DNA of 64,000 nucleotides from Coffea arabica (Eukaryota; Streptophyta; Magnoliopsida; Gentianales; Rubiaceae), in the NCBI RefSeq assembly GCF_036785885.1, contig NC_092312.1, positions 38,419,239 to 38,483,238 of the forward strand. The letters run 5' to 3'. The notes below the pieces were generated by a model, which saw only the letters and a program-made list of their open reading frames with translations, was not told the DNA's origin and ran no database searches. Position 1 is the first letter of the stretch, and each line of letters begins with the position of its first letter. Positions 9,616-21,047 of this stretch are shown here, piece after piece. The translations under genes and the position numbers were made by a program.

Positions 9616-12600
9616 ATGGCCAGAAATAAGACACATTGACCCTTTGGATATCACTATTCTGGAATTTGATGATTGTAATCTCGATATCTCTCACGAATTT
9701 GAAATTTTGGAATCAGAAATTCAAGACGAGAGCGATAACGAGGAAGAATCTGAATCTTTATTAAAGGATTTTGAACAATATGAGGAGAAATCCAAACCGA
9801 ACTTAGAAGAAACAGAAGCTGTAAATATTGGCACTGAGACTGAAGTTAAGGAGATAAAAGTTAGCATTCATTTGAATAAGAAACAGAGAAAAGAGATGAT
9901 TGAGTTCTTGACCATGTTTCAAGATGTATTTGCCTGGTCCTATGATGATATGCCAGGAATTTCAACAGATATAGTGGTCCACCGATTACCGACTGATCCA
10001 AGTTTTCCACCAGTAAAGCAGAAACCTCGCAAGTTTAAGCCGGACATGAGCCTCAAAATTAAGGAGCAAATCGAGAAACAGCTCAATGCTAGAATTATTA
10101 TGGTGTCTCATTATCCCATTTGGCTTTCAAACCCTGTACCTGTTCCGAAGAAAAGTGGAGAAGTGCGAGTATGTGTCGATTACAGGGATCTTAACAAGGC
10201 CAGCCCGAAAGATGATTTTCCATTGCCGAACATTCATATTCTTTTGGATAATACTGCAGGGCATGAGATTGAATCATTTGCTGATTGTTTTGCTGGATAT
10301 CACCAGATCTTAATGGCTGAGGAGGATAGGGAGAAAACTGCTTTTATCACGCCATGGGGGACATTTTGTTACCGAGTAATGCCGTTTGGACTAAAAAATG
10401 CAGGCGCTACTTATCAAAGGACTATGACCACCCTTTTTCATGATATGATTCATAAGGAGATGGAGGTTTATGTGGACGATATCATTATCAAATCCGAGAG
10501 AACGGAGGATCATTTGATTGACTTGGGGAGGTTATTTGAAAGATTGAGGAAATATGATTTAAAACTAAACCCTGCAAAGTGTGCATTTGGGGCCCCTGCC
10601 GGAAAGTTATTGGGATTCATTGTCAGTAAGAAGGGTATTGAGATAGATCCGGCAAAGATTAAGGCCATTCGTGAGATGCCAGTGCCAAGAACGCAAAAAG
10701 ACGTGAAGAGTTTTTTAGGAAAGATTAATTTTATTGGGAGATTCATTGCCCAATTGACCCATACGTGTGAGCCTTTGTTCAAATTATTAAAGAAAAATGT
10801 GTCCTTGCAATGGAATGAGGAATGCCAGCAAGCGTTTGATAAAATTAAAGATTACCTGTTGCACCCCCCGGTTTTAGTGCCACCCAAACCCGGGCGACCT
10901 TTGATCATGTATCTGTCGGTGTTGGACGAAGCTATGGGGTGTGTATTGGGACAACATGACGAATCGGGGAAGAGGGAGCAAGCTATCTATTACCTTAGTA
11001 AGAAGTTCACTGCGTATGAGGCCAACTATTCTTTTCTTGAGAGGAGTTGCTGTGCTCTAGCTTGGGCCGTCCAAAAATTGAGACATTACTTGCTCAGTCA
11101 TACTACTTACCTTATTTCCCGCTCCGACCCTTTGAAATATTTGTTGGGAAAGCCTATGCCGACGGGACGTATGGCGAAATGGCAGATGATTCTTTCGGAA
11201 TTTGACATTATTTTCACTACTCAAAAGGCCATCAAAGGCCAGGCTGTGGCCGACCATTTAGCTGAAAATCCGCTGAAAGATGACTATCAACCACTTCACA
11301 CTTATTTTCCGGATGAGGAGGCCTTGTTCGTGGGTATAGCAGAAGATATGAATGATCAATGCCCGGAGTGGAGGTTGTTCTTTGACGGTGCATCAAATTC
11401 CTTCGGGGCCGGTATTGGAGCTGTTCTAGTATCGCCTGAAGGAAAACATTACCCTGGTTCGGCCAAACTCCGATTTTCCTGTACTAACAACATGGCTGAA
11501 TATGAAGCTTGCATTTTTGGGTTAAAAATGGCATTAGAAATGGAGATTAAGGATTTACTAGTATTCAGTGATTCAGATTTGCTTGTACATCAGACTCTTA
11601 AGGAGTGGATTACTCGGGATTCAAAGATCTTGCCCTATCATTGCAACTTACTGGAGTTAGCCAATAAATTTAGGAGTTTGGAGTTTCGGCATATTCCCCG
11701 TGTCAGAAATGTCTTCGCCGATGCATTGGCCACTTTATCTTCAATGATCCAACATCCGGATGAGTTAATAATTGAACCCATCCAGATTCATCTACAAGGG
11801 AAACCTGCTCACTGCCTAGTTGTGGAAAAGTCTTCCGATGGCCGTCCCTGGTACAATGATATCAAGGAATTTCTCAAAACAGGATCCTACCCATCTGGGG
11901 CTGATATGACTGCCAAAAGTTTCTTGCGTAGATTATCATCTAAATTCTTCTTGAATGGAGAAGTAGTATACAGAAGAACGTCGGATTTGGGCCTTCTGAG
12001 GTGTGTTGACGAAGATGAAGCGGAATACCTGATGAAAGAAGTACATAGTGGAGTGTGTGGATCACATATGAATGGCCATTTATTAGCAAAGAAGATCATG
12101 AGGACTGGATATTTTTGGCTTACTATGGAGCATGATTGTATAGTTTTTGTTAGGAAATGCATCAAGTGTCAATTGCATGGAGATGTTACGCACACTCCCC
12201 CTACAGAATTACACAGTATAACTGCTCCTTGGCCATGTTCGATGTGGGGTATGGATGTGATCGGAGCCATTGACCCTCCCGCTTCAAATGGGCATCGGTT
12301 TATTCTGGTGGCAATTGAATACTTTACTAAGTGGGTCGAAGCTGAGTCTTATAAACATGTGACTAAGAAGGTGGTAACAGACTTTCTAAGAAAGAATATC
12401 ATTTGTCGTTTCGGAGTGCCGGAGACATTAATCACTGATAATGCCAAAAATCTCAACAATGACATGGTGGATGGTTTGTGCGCACAGTTCAAAATCAAGC
12501 ATCGAAACTCCTCTATTTATAGGCCACAAATGAATGGAGCAGTAGAGGCTGCGAATAAGAACTTGAAGAAAATAATCCGTAAGATGATTGAGAGACACCG

Positions 12601-13096
12601 TGATTGGCATGAAAAGCTCCCTTATGCGTTAATGGCATATAGAACTGTTATTCGGACTTCTACTGGGACGACTCCCTACAATCTCATGTATGGAATGGAA
12701 GCGGTTTTACCAGCCGAAGTCGAAATCCCTTCTTTGCGTATTTTAATGGAGGCCAAACTGGAGGAGGCTGAATGGATTCAACAACGTCACGAGCAGTTGT
12801 CTTTAATCGATGAGAAAAGGTTAAATGCCATTTGTCATGGTCAATGCTATCAAAAAAGGGTAGCCCGTGCTTACAATAAGAGGGTCAGACCACGGGTGTT
12901 CACAGAAGGAGATAAAGTGTTGAAACACATTTTGCCAGCACAAGAGGAAGCTAAGGGGAAATTTGCACCAAATTGGCAAGGCCCTTTTATTGTCCAGAAA
13001 GTTTTGCCCGGAGGAGCGCTCATTCTTGCAGAAATGGATGGGCAAGTGTTCCCTCAACCAATCAATTCAGATATGTGTAAGAAATTCTTTATATGA
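9616..13096 (+). CDS. Ogre-type pol: RT, RNase H, archaeal-type RNase H, integrase (exon 2)
   Basis: Numbering from 9616. An acidic linker covers the first about 100 residues. RT runs about 130-400 with VCVDYRDLNKASPKDDFPLP (about 185) and the catalytic YVDD (about 285). A Ty3-type RNase H follows near 420-540. A second, archaeal-type RNase H starts at FFDGAS (about 589) and retains the downstream acidic residues (EYEA, SDSDLLV). Integrase shows CIKCQLHG (about 848), MDVIGA (about 878), TDNAKN (about 941) and the catalytic Glu in GAVEAANKN (about 973). The frame is uninterrupted to TGA at 13094-13096. An ATG at 9542 lies inside the intron, so splicing from gag-pro is the better model than an independent start. 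Confidence 0.92.
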
Positions 13097-13714
13097 TAAA
13101 TGAAATCTTCCTTTTAGGGTTAATGTAAGGAACGGATTAAAAGTCAGGCCTTCTTCCTTCCCAATCAAATATTCTACCCCTAGTTGTCCCTTTTGAGCCT
13201 TCAGAGCAAATTATTTCGTTTGGCATCCCCTGAGAATCGCAAACCCCATACTGGGGCAAGTTTGAGTCGAAAAAGCTAAGAATGAGAAAGAAAGGAAAAG
13301 AAGAGAAAAGAAAAGAGAGGATTCAAAAGGAAAAGCTATAAAGGAAAATGAAAAGAAAAATGAAAAGAAGAAGATCTCGATTGAGAATAACTGGGGCAAT
13401 TATTAGTAAGGTTAATTTGAAAAATGCGATCTCAGATCATTTAAACCACACTTGAAATCCACTTTCAAGCCTTAATCTTTTCTAAGCACCCCCACCAGAC
13501 CCCATTACAAAAACCTAAAAGTCCTGACTTCTGTTCTTTATACTGCCTTTTTAGGACAATTTCTAATCAGGTGGCACATGATGTCAAAAACATCTTCGCC
13601 TATTTTGCAAGGGAAGAATTGTTATACTGATGCCATTATTTCTTAAAACACATCTCCAGATTGATATGGGCGATAGACAAGATTGGTTTGCTAGGTGAAA
13701 ACCCGCAAGGGCAC

Positions 13715-13754
<40 letters not shown>

Positions 13755-14473
13755 AAAAAGAAACACAGGAAAAGAGAATAATGGGTGGGGGCAACCTTAG
13801 TGAAAACCCGAAAGGGCGCTGAGGTAGGGTTTCATAAGGAAAAGTAAGTTTGGATTTGAAGAGCTGGTGACTTAGTTCATTGGAATTTCTCCTCACATTG
13901 TGGTTCTGTTGTCAAGTATTGGAACTCCGAAGAGATGATGTCCAAAGGGTCAAGTGTAGCACTTGGTTCGAAAGCCAAAGTTTTTGACTTATCAGACACG
14001 AAATTTGAGTATACAGGTTTACTTATTTGAAATGATTTTTTTTTTTTTTTTTGCGCAATAAAAGTAGAGGATTGTGTTTATATTGTTAAGATATTTCCTC
14101 ATTATGTGCAACTAGAATGTTTTTCATGTGTTGCATGATCGCATTTGTCTCTTTTGTTCTATCAAATGGCAATCCCTATGATTTATCGAAGAGAATAGAT
14201 ACTAGATGATACGTGGGTCTGCATATTATGAGAATTTGACATGGTTTGCAGGGCCGGGTTGAAGTGCTCACTTCGTCGAACGAGAAGCCCAAATGCTCAT
14301 GTTTACACTTTTCTTGAAGGAGAGGTTGATCGAATGATGGCGGTATTATCTATCATTATTTCTTTTCTTGCAGGTCGGACAATCCGATAAGCATCACACT
14401 GGGGCAATTTTAGAGGGAGTTGTTTACCATTTGTTTTCTCAAAAGCCTACGAGAGTTTATATGAATAGATCAA
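13097..14473 (+). other. Ogre 3' non-coding region
   Basis: No coding sequence is credible. It contains purine-rich stretches, two copies of a 'gtgaaaacccg-aagggc' motif (about 13697 and 13800) and long A and T runs (about 13719-13752 and 14037-14052). ORFs here are low-complexity. Confidence 0.7.
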
Positions 14474-15040
14474 CTGACCGCTTTTATGTTCCGTTGGGCA
14501 TGGGTTTTATCCCTCCGACCTCGGCAGGCTTGGGTTTTATCCCACTGACCGCTTTTATGTTCCGTTGGGCATGGGTTTTATCCCTCCGACCTCGGCAGGC
14601 TTGGGTTTTATCCCACTGACCGCTTTTATATTCCGTTGGGCATGGGTTTTATCCCTCCGACCTCGGCAGGCTTGGGTTTTATCCCACTGACCGCTTTTAT
14701 TTTTCGTTGGGCATGGGTTTTATCCCTCCGACCTCGGCAGGCTTGGGTTTTATCCCACTGACCGCTTTTATATTCCGTTGGGCATGGGTTTTATCCAGGC
14801 TTGGGTTTTATCCCACTGACCGCTTTTATATTCCGTTGGGCATGGGTTTTATCCCTCCGACCTCGGCAGGCTTGGGTTTTATCCCACTGACCGCTTTTAT
14901 TTTTCGTTGGGCATGGGTTTTATCCCTCCGACCTCGGCAGGCTTGGGTTTTATCCCACTGACCGCTTTTATTTTTCGTTGGGCATGGGTTTTATCCCTCC
15001 GACCTCGGCAGGCTCGGGTTTTATCCCACTGACCGCTTTT
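14474..15040 (+). repeat. 71-bp tandem repeat array in the Ogre 3' region
   Basis: Units start CTGACCGCTTTTAT at 14474, 14545, 14616, 14687, 14758, 14816, 14887 and 14958, with a partial unit at 15029. All are 71 bp except the fifth, which is 58 bp because of a 13-bp internal deletion (CCTCCGACCTCGG missing). Each unit itself contains two copies of 'gggttttatcc'. Units differ by few substitutions (tgttccg/tattccg/tttttcg). 71 is not a multiple of three and open frames run on both strands, so it is not coding. Confidence 0.95.
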
Positions 15041-15376
15041 GACCATCTGCTTGATCATTGGATTGATAGTTAGTCTGTCAGTCATTTTGTATTTCATGTT
15101 TAGAAGTTCTGAGAGTTTGACTTCTTCTACTTTGCAAAGATCAAATATAGTCAATGCACTTGCATCCGAACTACGTTTGACCTGATTCCCGTTATGGGAT
15201 ACGTAGGCAACTCTACATGAATTCGGTCATATTTTCTGCAATGTTATTGCATCATTTTGTCCAATAATTTCAGCCGAAAGTTGACTCGTTTGTTTTATTT
15301 TCAGAAGCAGATAGAAGAGACAGGTAAGTATTTGGTGTCTACTTCTTTGTCTCAAGTTTTTTCAAAAAACTCAGAC
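15041..15376 (+). other. Ogre 3' spacer between tandem array and LTR
   Basis: No ORF or repeat of note. It includes the sequence 'gattcccgttatgggatacgtaggcaac', a segment I associate with the region just upstream of Tat-type 3' LTRs. Confidence 0.5.
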
Positions 15377-15390
15377 AAAGAGGGGCAAAC
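15377..15390 (+). other. Polypurine tract of the Ogre-type element
   Basis: AAAGAGGGGCAAAC immediately precedes TGTAGACACC, the LTR start. Confidence 0.8.
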
Positions 15391-15883
15391 TGTAGACACC
15401 AAATTTTTGGTGTAATTTCATGTTTTTTTTATTATTATTTTTAGTTTCTATTTTTAGTTTTTTATTTGTATAGTGTTAGTTTTATTCGCTTTTTAGTTTT
15501 TAGTTTCTAGTTTTATTTTTATTTTTAAGTTTTTATCATGGAATTTCTTGAAAAAGGAAAAAGAAAAAGAAAAGCATTCAAAAAAAATATATGATTTAGT
15601 CTTTTAAATTCAATGTTTTTTAGGGAAAAAGAAAAGTGAAAAATAAAAAGAAGGAGAAAAAAAGAAAAGGAAAAAAAGAAATATATATGTGTTTAGTCGT
15701 TTTAGATGTGGTTTCTTTAAAAGTTAAAATTGGAAAAATGAAGAAAAGAGAAAAGTGCCGAAAATGGAAAAGGAAAATCGATAAAAAATGGAAGTTGTAA
15801 TTTGTGGTTTTTAGTTCATTTATTTTCCATTCAATGTTAATTAAATTGTTTTGTTATTTGTTCTTATTATTATTATCAATTTC

Positions 15884-15915
<32 letters not shown>

Positions 15916-15938
15916 GGAAAAAACATTTTCCAGTCGCG

Positions 15939-15960
15939 GCAAGCTGCAAGCGCAGCTTGC
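15939..15960. repeat. Short palindrome in Ogre U3
   Basis: GCAAGCTGC (15939-15947) is followed after four bases by its exact reverse complement GCAGCTTGC (15952-15960), about 70 bp upstream of the TATA box. It may be a protein-binding or hairpin site. Confidence 0.55.
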
Positions 15961-16030
15961 ACAGAAGGGCCTGAGGGGTTTCGGCTGCAAATGGTTGAAA
16001 AGGGTAGCTAGGTTTCTAGGTTTTCTAACC

Positions 16031-16038
16031 TATAAAAG
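16031..16038 (+). promoter_or_regulatory. TATA box of the Ogre LTR
   Basis: TATAAAAG follows a long U3 and is followed by G/C-richer sequence, as expected for an LTR promoter; transcription would start roughly 25-35 bp downstream. Confidence 0.6.
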
Positions 16039-18973
16039 CCACGGAGAGGGCCAGCCGCAAAGGGAGAGTTTTTGGGGAGGAAGAGATTGACGGAACAAAA
16101 AAAAGAGAGCAAAAGAAACGGCAAAAGAAGAAAAAGTGACGACTAAACAGAAAGGGGAACGAAAAAGAAAAGGGCGAGAGAAGGAGGTAACAACGGCTAA
16201 GGTTGGTAAGAAACTAGAAACCAGGAGTGAGAGGGAGAGTTCGTGGGGACGGAAAACACAACAGAGGATTTTTCTGGACAACGGAGGAGAGGAGCAAAAA
16301 GAGGGAGACAACGGCAGGAGTTCTTGGGGGGTTGAACGGCTGTGAGAAGAGTGGCTAGGAGAGAAAGAGCAAGAGAGGAGGATTTGGAGAACCAAGGGAG
16401 AACTAGAGAGAGGTGGCGCAGCAAGGAGGAGGAGCCCCAACGTCATCATCATCTTCGATTCATCAAGCAATACGAGTACTGCGGACCTGAAGAAGAACGT
16501 TGACAGCCGAGGAAGATAAAGCTTTTAGGCTGCGCAAGGACGCCCAGTTCATCAGCCCAGATCCTGTTCTTTCCTCTGGAAAGGGATAAAGGTAACGCCT
16601 TTCATTTGTCTTCTGCCCATAGCTTGTAAAATCATGCCAGAAAGGTTGAAATTTTGCTGCGATGCTAGATTTTGTTTTGCTGCGAGTTTGGTTTTTCTTT
16701 TTCTGCACTTCTGTGATTGGCAACCCGGTCAGGTTATCTGGCTTTGGGGCAATGTTATGAGAGTCATGTGATTATGAACGGACTGTTGTGAAGCTTGTCT
16801 GAATTTTCTCTTTTCTTCTTACGCATGAGTAGATTGGGTTTGGACTGAAATAATTGTAGAAACAGATTTTTTCTGGGTTCAAAATTGTAGTGGGCGTTGA
16901 TGCTTTCTTTGCTCTTTTTCTTTTGTTTCTTCACTACTGAGATTGATGTTTGGTAGATGAATGGGGAGTCCAATGCAATGTTTCTGCCTTTAATTTACGT
17001 GAACCCATAGCTGCAGAAAGTTTCCGCAACAAAGAACAAAAGGAATTGCATTTCCTGTTCCGTTTTCTTTTCCATAGCTGCACATCAAATCTTTCCACTT
17101 AAGTTGCATGTTTAATCTGTTTTGGGGGAATGGAAATAGGAGGTTAGGTGTTGAGTTTGCATGTTTAGGGTCTAAAATACTAGAACCATGATCGAACACC
17201 TTGTTGAAAAGCAAACAAACAGGCTGCCGAAACCATTTCTGCACTTACGTTCAGATTTCTGGTATGATATCTTCCCAAATTTTTGGTCTTTGGTTTGTGA
17301 TTATCATGAAGTTTTGTTGCTTAGTTCTGAGGTTGTGATGTTGAGATGAAGAATGTTTAATCAAAGCATTGTATTTGGGCCAAAAATCTGGTTTGCATGA
17401 TAAGCTGTGGCTGGAAAAGAAAATTGCAGCTGACTTTGATGCCAAAAGTCTTCATGATTTATCGAAGCTTGTTGTTGCAGAAACTCTCTTCACATCTTGC
17501 ATAAAGGCCTCATTAGAATAGGTTGAGTTTTGTGAATAAATTGCTGTGCTAACAACAAAAGTGAATATCGTTGATCTTACTTGCTTTTTCCAGATTTGCA
17601 TGCTCCTTGGTGAATAATTTTCTCAGCACTTTCATGATCTCTTGCTAGTTGTAGCATGTTTAAATGTTGAACATTTGTTTGTTTAGTTTAGAGTTCGGAT
17701 GTTAGGGTATGAAAGTTTGAGTTTGCATGTTGGGAGTTTAAAACATTCGAATCCTATTCGGGTATTTGCTGGAAAGTGAACAATCCAGTTACTGAATGTT
17801 TGCTGTTTTGTTTAGTTTCTTTCCCAGCATTTAAATGATTTTCTTTCTATGTTTGGCATTGTTAGATATTGAATTTGTGTTGCATGTTGCTAAGATAAGG
17901 TTTCTAGATGTTTTGATTGAATGGTTTTGATCAAGTTTGGGTGTTAAAGCTGATATCGGCATGTGAAAATGCAAGTTACGTTGATCTTCTTGATTGCAGA
18001 AATGTTTTCTTGTTGCAGGCCATTTCACGTTGATTTGCATGAGTTTGCATGGAAAGCTTTCAGAAAATTGCATTTTTTGACCCCCAAGTTCCCTTTTGTC
18101 TTGCTATGGCCCAATTAGTTGAATAATTTAATCAATTTTATCTTAATTGCTTTTGGTTTGCTTTGACATGATTTTGGGTAAGGCGTTTAGTGAGTTTTAG
18201 GATGCATTTTGAGGTTCAATAAGTTCTAATAGAATTTTTAGCTTGGATTTGTGTTCTAAACACATTTTTTGGCATTTGATTTTTATGGGTCTCATCTTAA
18301 TTCATCAATTTTAGTATTTTATTTTACTCTCTTTTAGAAATTTTCATGTCCTTCTAATTAAGTCCCTCTTGCATTAATTGCTTTGTACATAGTTGGTTTG
18401 TCTATGTAAATACTTTAATTGACTCAATTTAGTGTTTAACTTTCATTTTTCATATTTAATTTTTGTTTCATGTGATTATTTGATAATTTAAGTGGTACCT
18501 TGACCTTTTTATTATTTTGGAGGGTAAGTTAGTAATTTCACTACGTTAGGGCGTCGCTTCAAGGGAGGTACACTCTATCCTTCATTTGCACTACATTTGA
18601 CCTTACGTGCTCCTACGTGTTATGTGAATATGCATGCCTACTCCGCTTTCCTTACCTCCTTGCGTGCATTTAGTTGCTTTTACTTTTATTTAAGCTTTAT
18701 GGGGTATGTGTACACCTCTTGGCTTGTAATAGATAGGGTTTTGGCGAGCAATTTGGTCCATTCTCCCTCTTCCCCCTTTTGTTTTAGTTAGTGAATGTAA
18801 TAGGTTCATTAGCTTGGTTGCATGCCCATGTGCTACGTGTTACTTGCTTTATTAGGGCCTTGCATCTAGTCGAGCATGCTAAGTGTTACATGCTACGTGT
18901 TTATGAATTTTGATATGCCTACTCGCTTTCCATAGCCTTGAATGAATGTGATGGATGAATGCACGTCACCACG

Positions 18974-19097
18974 CTAGTCCAACGCTAGTTGTGGCCCTTG
19001 TACGCCACCACACTAGTCCAACGCTAGCTGTGGTTCATTGTTCCGTTCCACTAGTCCAACGCTAGTAGGAACTTATAGAGGGTTAGTCCAACGCTAG
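18974..19097 (+). repeat. Four spaced copies of a 15-bp motif in the Ogre LTR
   Basis: CTAGTCCAACGCTAG occurs at 18974, 19013 and 19051, and as TTAGTCCAACGCTAG at 19083, with spacings of 39, 38 and 32 bp. The flanking bases also repeat partly. Confidence 0.85.
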
Positions 19098-19437
19098 ACC
19101 CAATAGGTCCATTTCCTTTTCATTAGTACATGTTTGCATGTTTCACTTCATTTCATGCATTTTTTCTTAGTTTTATCATTTGGCATGCACCTCGAACCCC
19201 CTTTCCCTCCATTTTAGGATTTTTGCATTTCATGCTAGTTATAGGGTTCATTTGCTTGAGAGTCCCCTTAAATATGGGATATAGACGAGTGTGGCTTTTT
19301 CTAAGCCTTAGCACGCTTGTATTCTCTCTATCAAAGGGCAAATTGAGTCACGATTTAGGTCTCCCCGTACCCATTATGCATGAATTCCCTAGGTTCATGC
19401 ATCCACTCTATCATTACACCTTCACTTTTCCTCTCAT

Positions 19438-19546
19438 TTGCACACGTACACCTTTTATCCATTCACTTGCACACTTTCACTTTTGTCTCATTTGCACACG
19501 TACACCTTTTTTATCCCTTCACTTGCACACTAACACTTTTTATCAT
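19438..19546 (+). repeat. Imperfect about 55-bp tandem duplication in the Ogre LTR
   Basis: 'catttgcacacgtacacc' followed by a T run and 'cttcacttgcacac'-like sequence appears twice, beginning about 19438 and 19491. Confidence 0.7.
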
Positions 19547-20262
19547 CACTTACACACATGCACTTCATATTACCATTGCGCATACCATACCTTGCCCACT
19601 CACGTGCACATTTTTCACTTATGCATCTTTGTTTTTTATTATTACTTTTTCAAACTCATGCCTTCACATTGCATACATGCATTCCATTCATTTACATCCC
19701 ACTCGCATTATTCGTGACTTCTTCAAAGGATCGTTATTGGGCTTCACAATTAATGTGATTGGCACCACTCAACCTGTGGAGAGAAATTTCCCCCAATACC
19801 CCTAGGTCTAGGGTTTTGCATTCATGTAGCACATCCAAATGTAATAAATTCTTTGGTTAAAACAAGAAAATCTTCGATTAAATCACGCAACTAGCCTTGG
19901 CTAGGTCAAAGGGGTGCCTTGGATTTTATCCTTGCCTTCCCCTTTGTCAAATGTGACTCCCGAACCTTTTTCATTGGTTTACGTAGATTAGGAGTCGTTT
20001 AAAAAGGGTTTCTCACTACTTTTCCCTATTTTTCTTTAAAGATACATTTTTTAGGTGACTTGGTACACCTTAACTCATTACCAAGTGGCGACTCCCATTT
20101 TTTTCAAAAAACCCTTTTTAAACTATAATTTTGGGTCAAATCGTCGCATTTTCAAACCCCCATTTAGACCCATTTTTCTTTTAAATCACGATTCATTTTC
20201 CAAATCACAAAATACATTTTTAAACCATTTTATTTTATTTCATCAAAAAATGGGGCGCGACA

Positions 20263-21047
20263 TCCTCCAAGGACATGCGGAGGATGCTTGTCATGTCTTG
20301 AATCCTACGCTGCGAGCTACCTCAGGGCAGCATAGGAACGTGGAAGAGACAAGCAGAGAGGCAGTGCCTCTGTTGAAGGTTACGGCAGCATCCACAACTG
20401 GACAAGCGACGTTACTTGACATGGAGGCACCTGATATACCACGGCGTGGGGTGAGACAACAACTAAAATTGTCAGCAGAGGTGCAATAGCAGCAGCTACA
20501 GGGAATAGAGGTAATGCAGCAGTTGGGTGCCTCGCTGGAGGAGCAACAATAACAACAACAAGGGGCGGGCTTACTGGTTGCCCAGCCTCCAGCGGAGGAG
20601 CTCGGATATGCGAGCACGGCTGAGGATTCAGCTTTGGGTATAGGGGCGGTGGAAGTGTTGCCAAGGACTGGTGGAGATCACAACAATTCTTTGGGTAGTG
20701 TACGAGCAGCGGAAGCTGGGGTCGAGCAAGAAGGTTTGTGGGCTGCACGGTCAGAGGCTGCTGAGGGAATGGTGGAAAAGGTACAGGAGATGCAGCGAAG
20801 GGTTGGGAATTTATCTCTCAGGGGAGGTAGGGATGAGGTGCGAGCTCGTGGAGTGACGTTGCCAACAGGGGAATTGAATTTTGATTTGTTGGTAACTTCT
20901 GGCAGCCATGCACAGGAGCAAGTAGGCTTGGAGAGGGTCTCTGTGGCCAAGGTACGTGGTATTCGTGCGGTGGTTCCTTCTAATAGAACTATGAGATCTA
21001 GGGGTTATGTTTTAACAGATTCCTTGTCTGCGGTTTCTTATGATTAA
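20263..21047 (+). pseudogene. LINE ORF1 remnant (C-terminal part)
   Basis: The last stretch, 20634-21047, is open and ends ...SLSAVSYD with TAA at 21045-21047. It is Gly/Glu/Arg-rich with no recognisable domain, like the variable C-terminal part of plant L1 ORF1. Upstream, stops interrupt it and a glutamine-rich repeat (cagcag/acaacaac) is present. The N-terminal DUF4283-like and zinc-knuckle parts are missing because the Ogre element interrupts the LINE. Confidence 0.6.

Larger units (their letters stand above)
6291..20262 (+). mobile_element. Tat/Ogre-type Ty3/gypsy retrotransposon, 5' end outside window
   Basis: The layout is gag-protease, a short intron, RT-RNase H, a second archaeal-type RNase H, integrase, a 2.3-kb 3' region with tandem repeats, a purine tract and a 4.87-kb LTR beginning TGTAGACACC and ending GGGGCGCGACA. 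The second RNase H, the intron between protease and RT, and the long LTR are together diagnostic of the Tat/Ogre group. The 5' LTR and leader must lie left of the Tekay insertion. Apart from that insertion both coding exons are free of stops. Confidence 0.9.
15391..20262 (+). repeat. 3' LTR of the Ogre-type element (4872 bp)
   Basis: The LTR starts TGTAGACACCAAATTTTTGG and ends TGGGGCGCGACA. The first about 500 bp are A/G-rich U3 sequence; a TATA box lies at 16031. The remainder has no convincing coding frame: the longer frames (for example 16030-16470 minus and 19130-19717 plus) are low-complexity. Right of 20262 the sequence is LINE. TCCTC (20263-20267) would be one half of the target-site duplication; the partner is outside the window. 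Confidence 0.88.

Noticed and set aside
14368..14961. Open frames through the 71-bp array on both strands
   Set aside because: The repeat length is not a multiple of three, frames exist on both strands and no domain is present; an artefact of repeats poor in stops.
14474..15040. CRISPR-like regular repeats
   Set aside because: Units are contiguous 71-bp tandem copies with no spacers, inside a plant retrotransposon.
16030..16470. 146-residue minus-strand frame in the Ogre LTR
   Set aside because: Ser/Leu/Phe-rich low-complexity translation opposite a purine-rich U3/R stretch.
19130..19717. 195-residue plus-strand frame in the Ogre LTR
   Set aside because: Driven by pyrimidine-rich repeated 'cacttgcacac' sequence; no family signature.
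20055..20489. 144-residue plus-strand frame
   Set aside because: It crosses the Ogre LTR/LINE junction at 20262, so it cannot be an ancestral gene.
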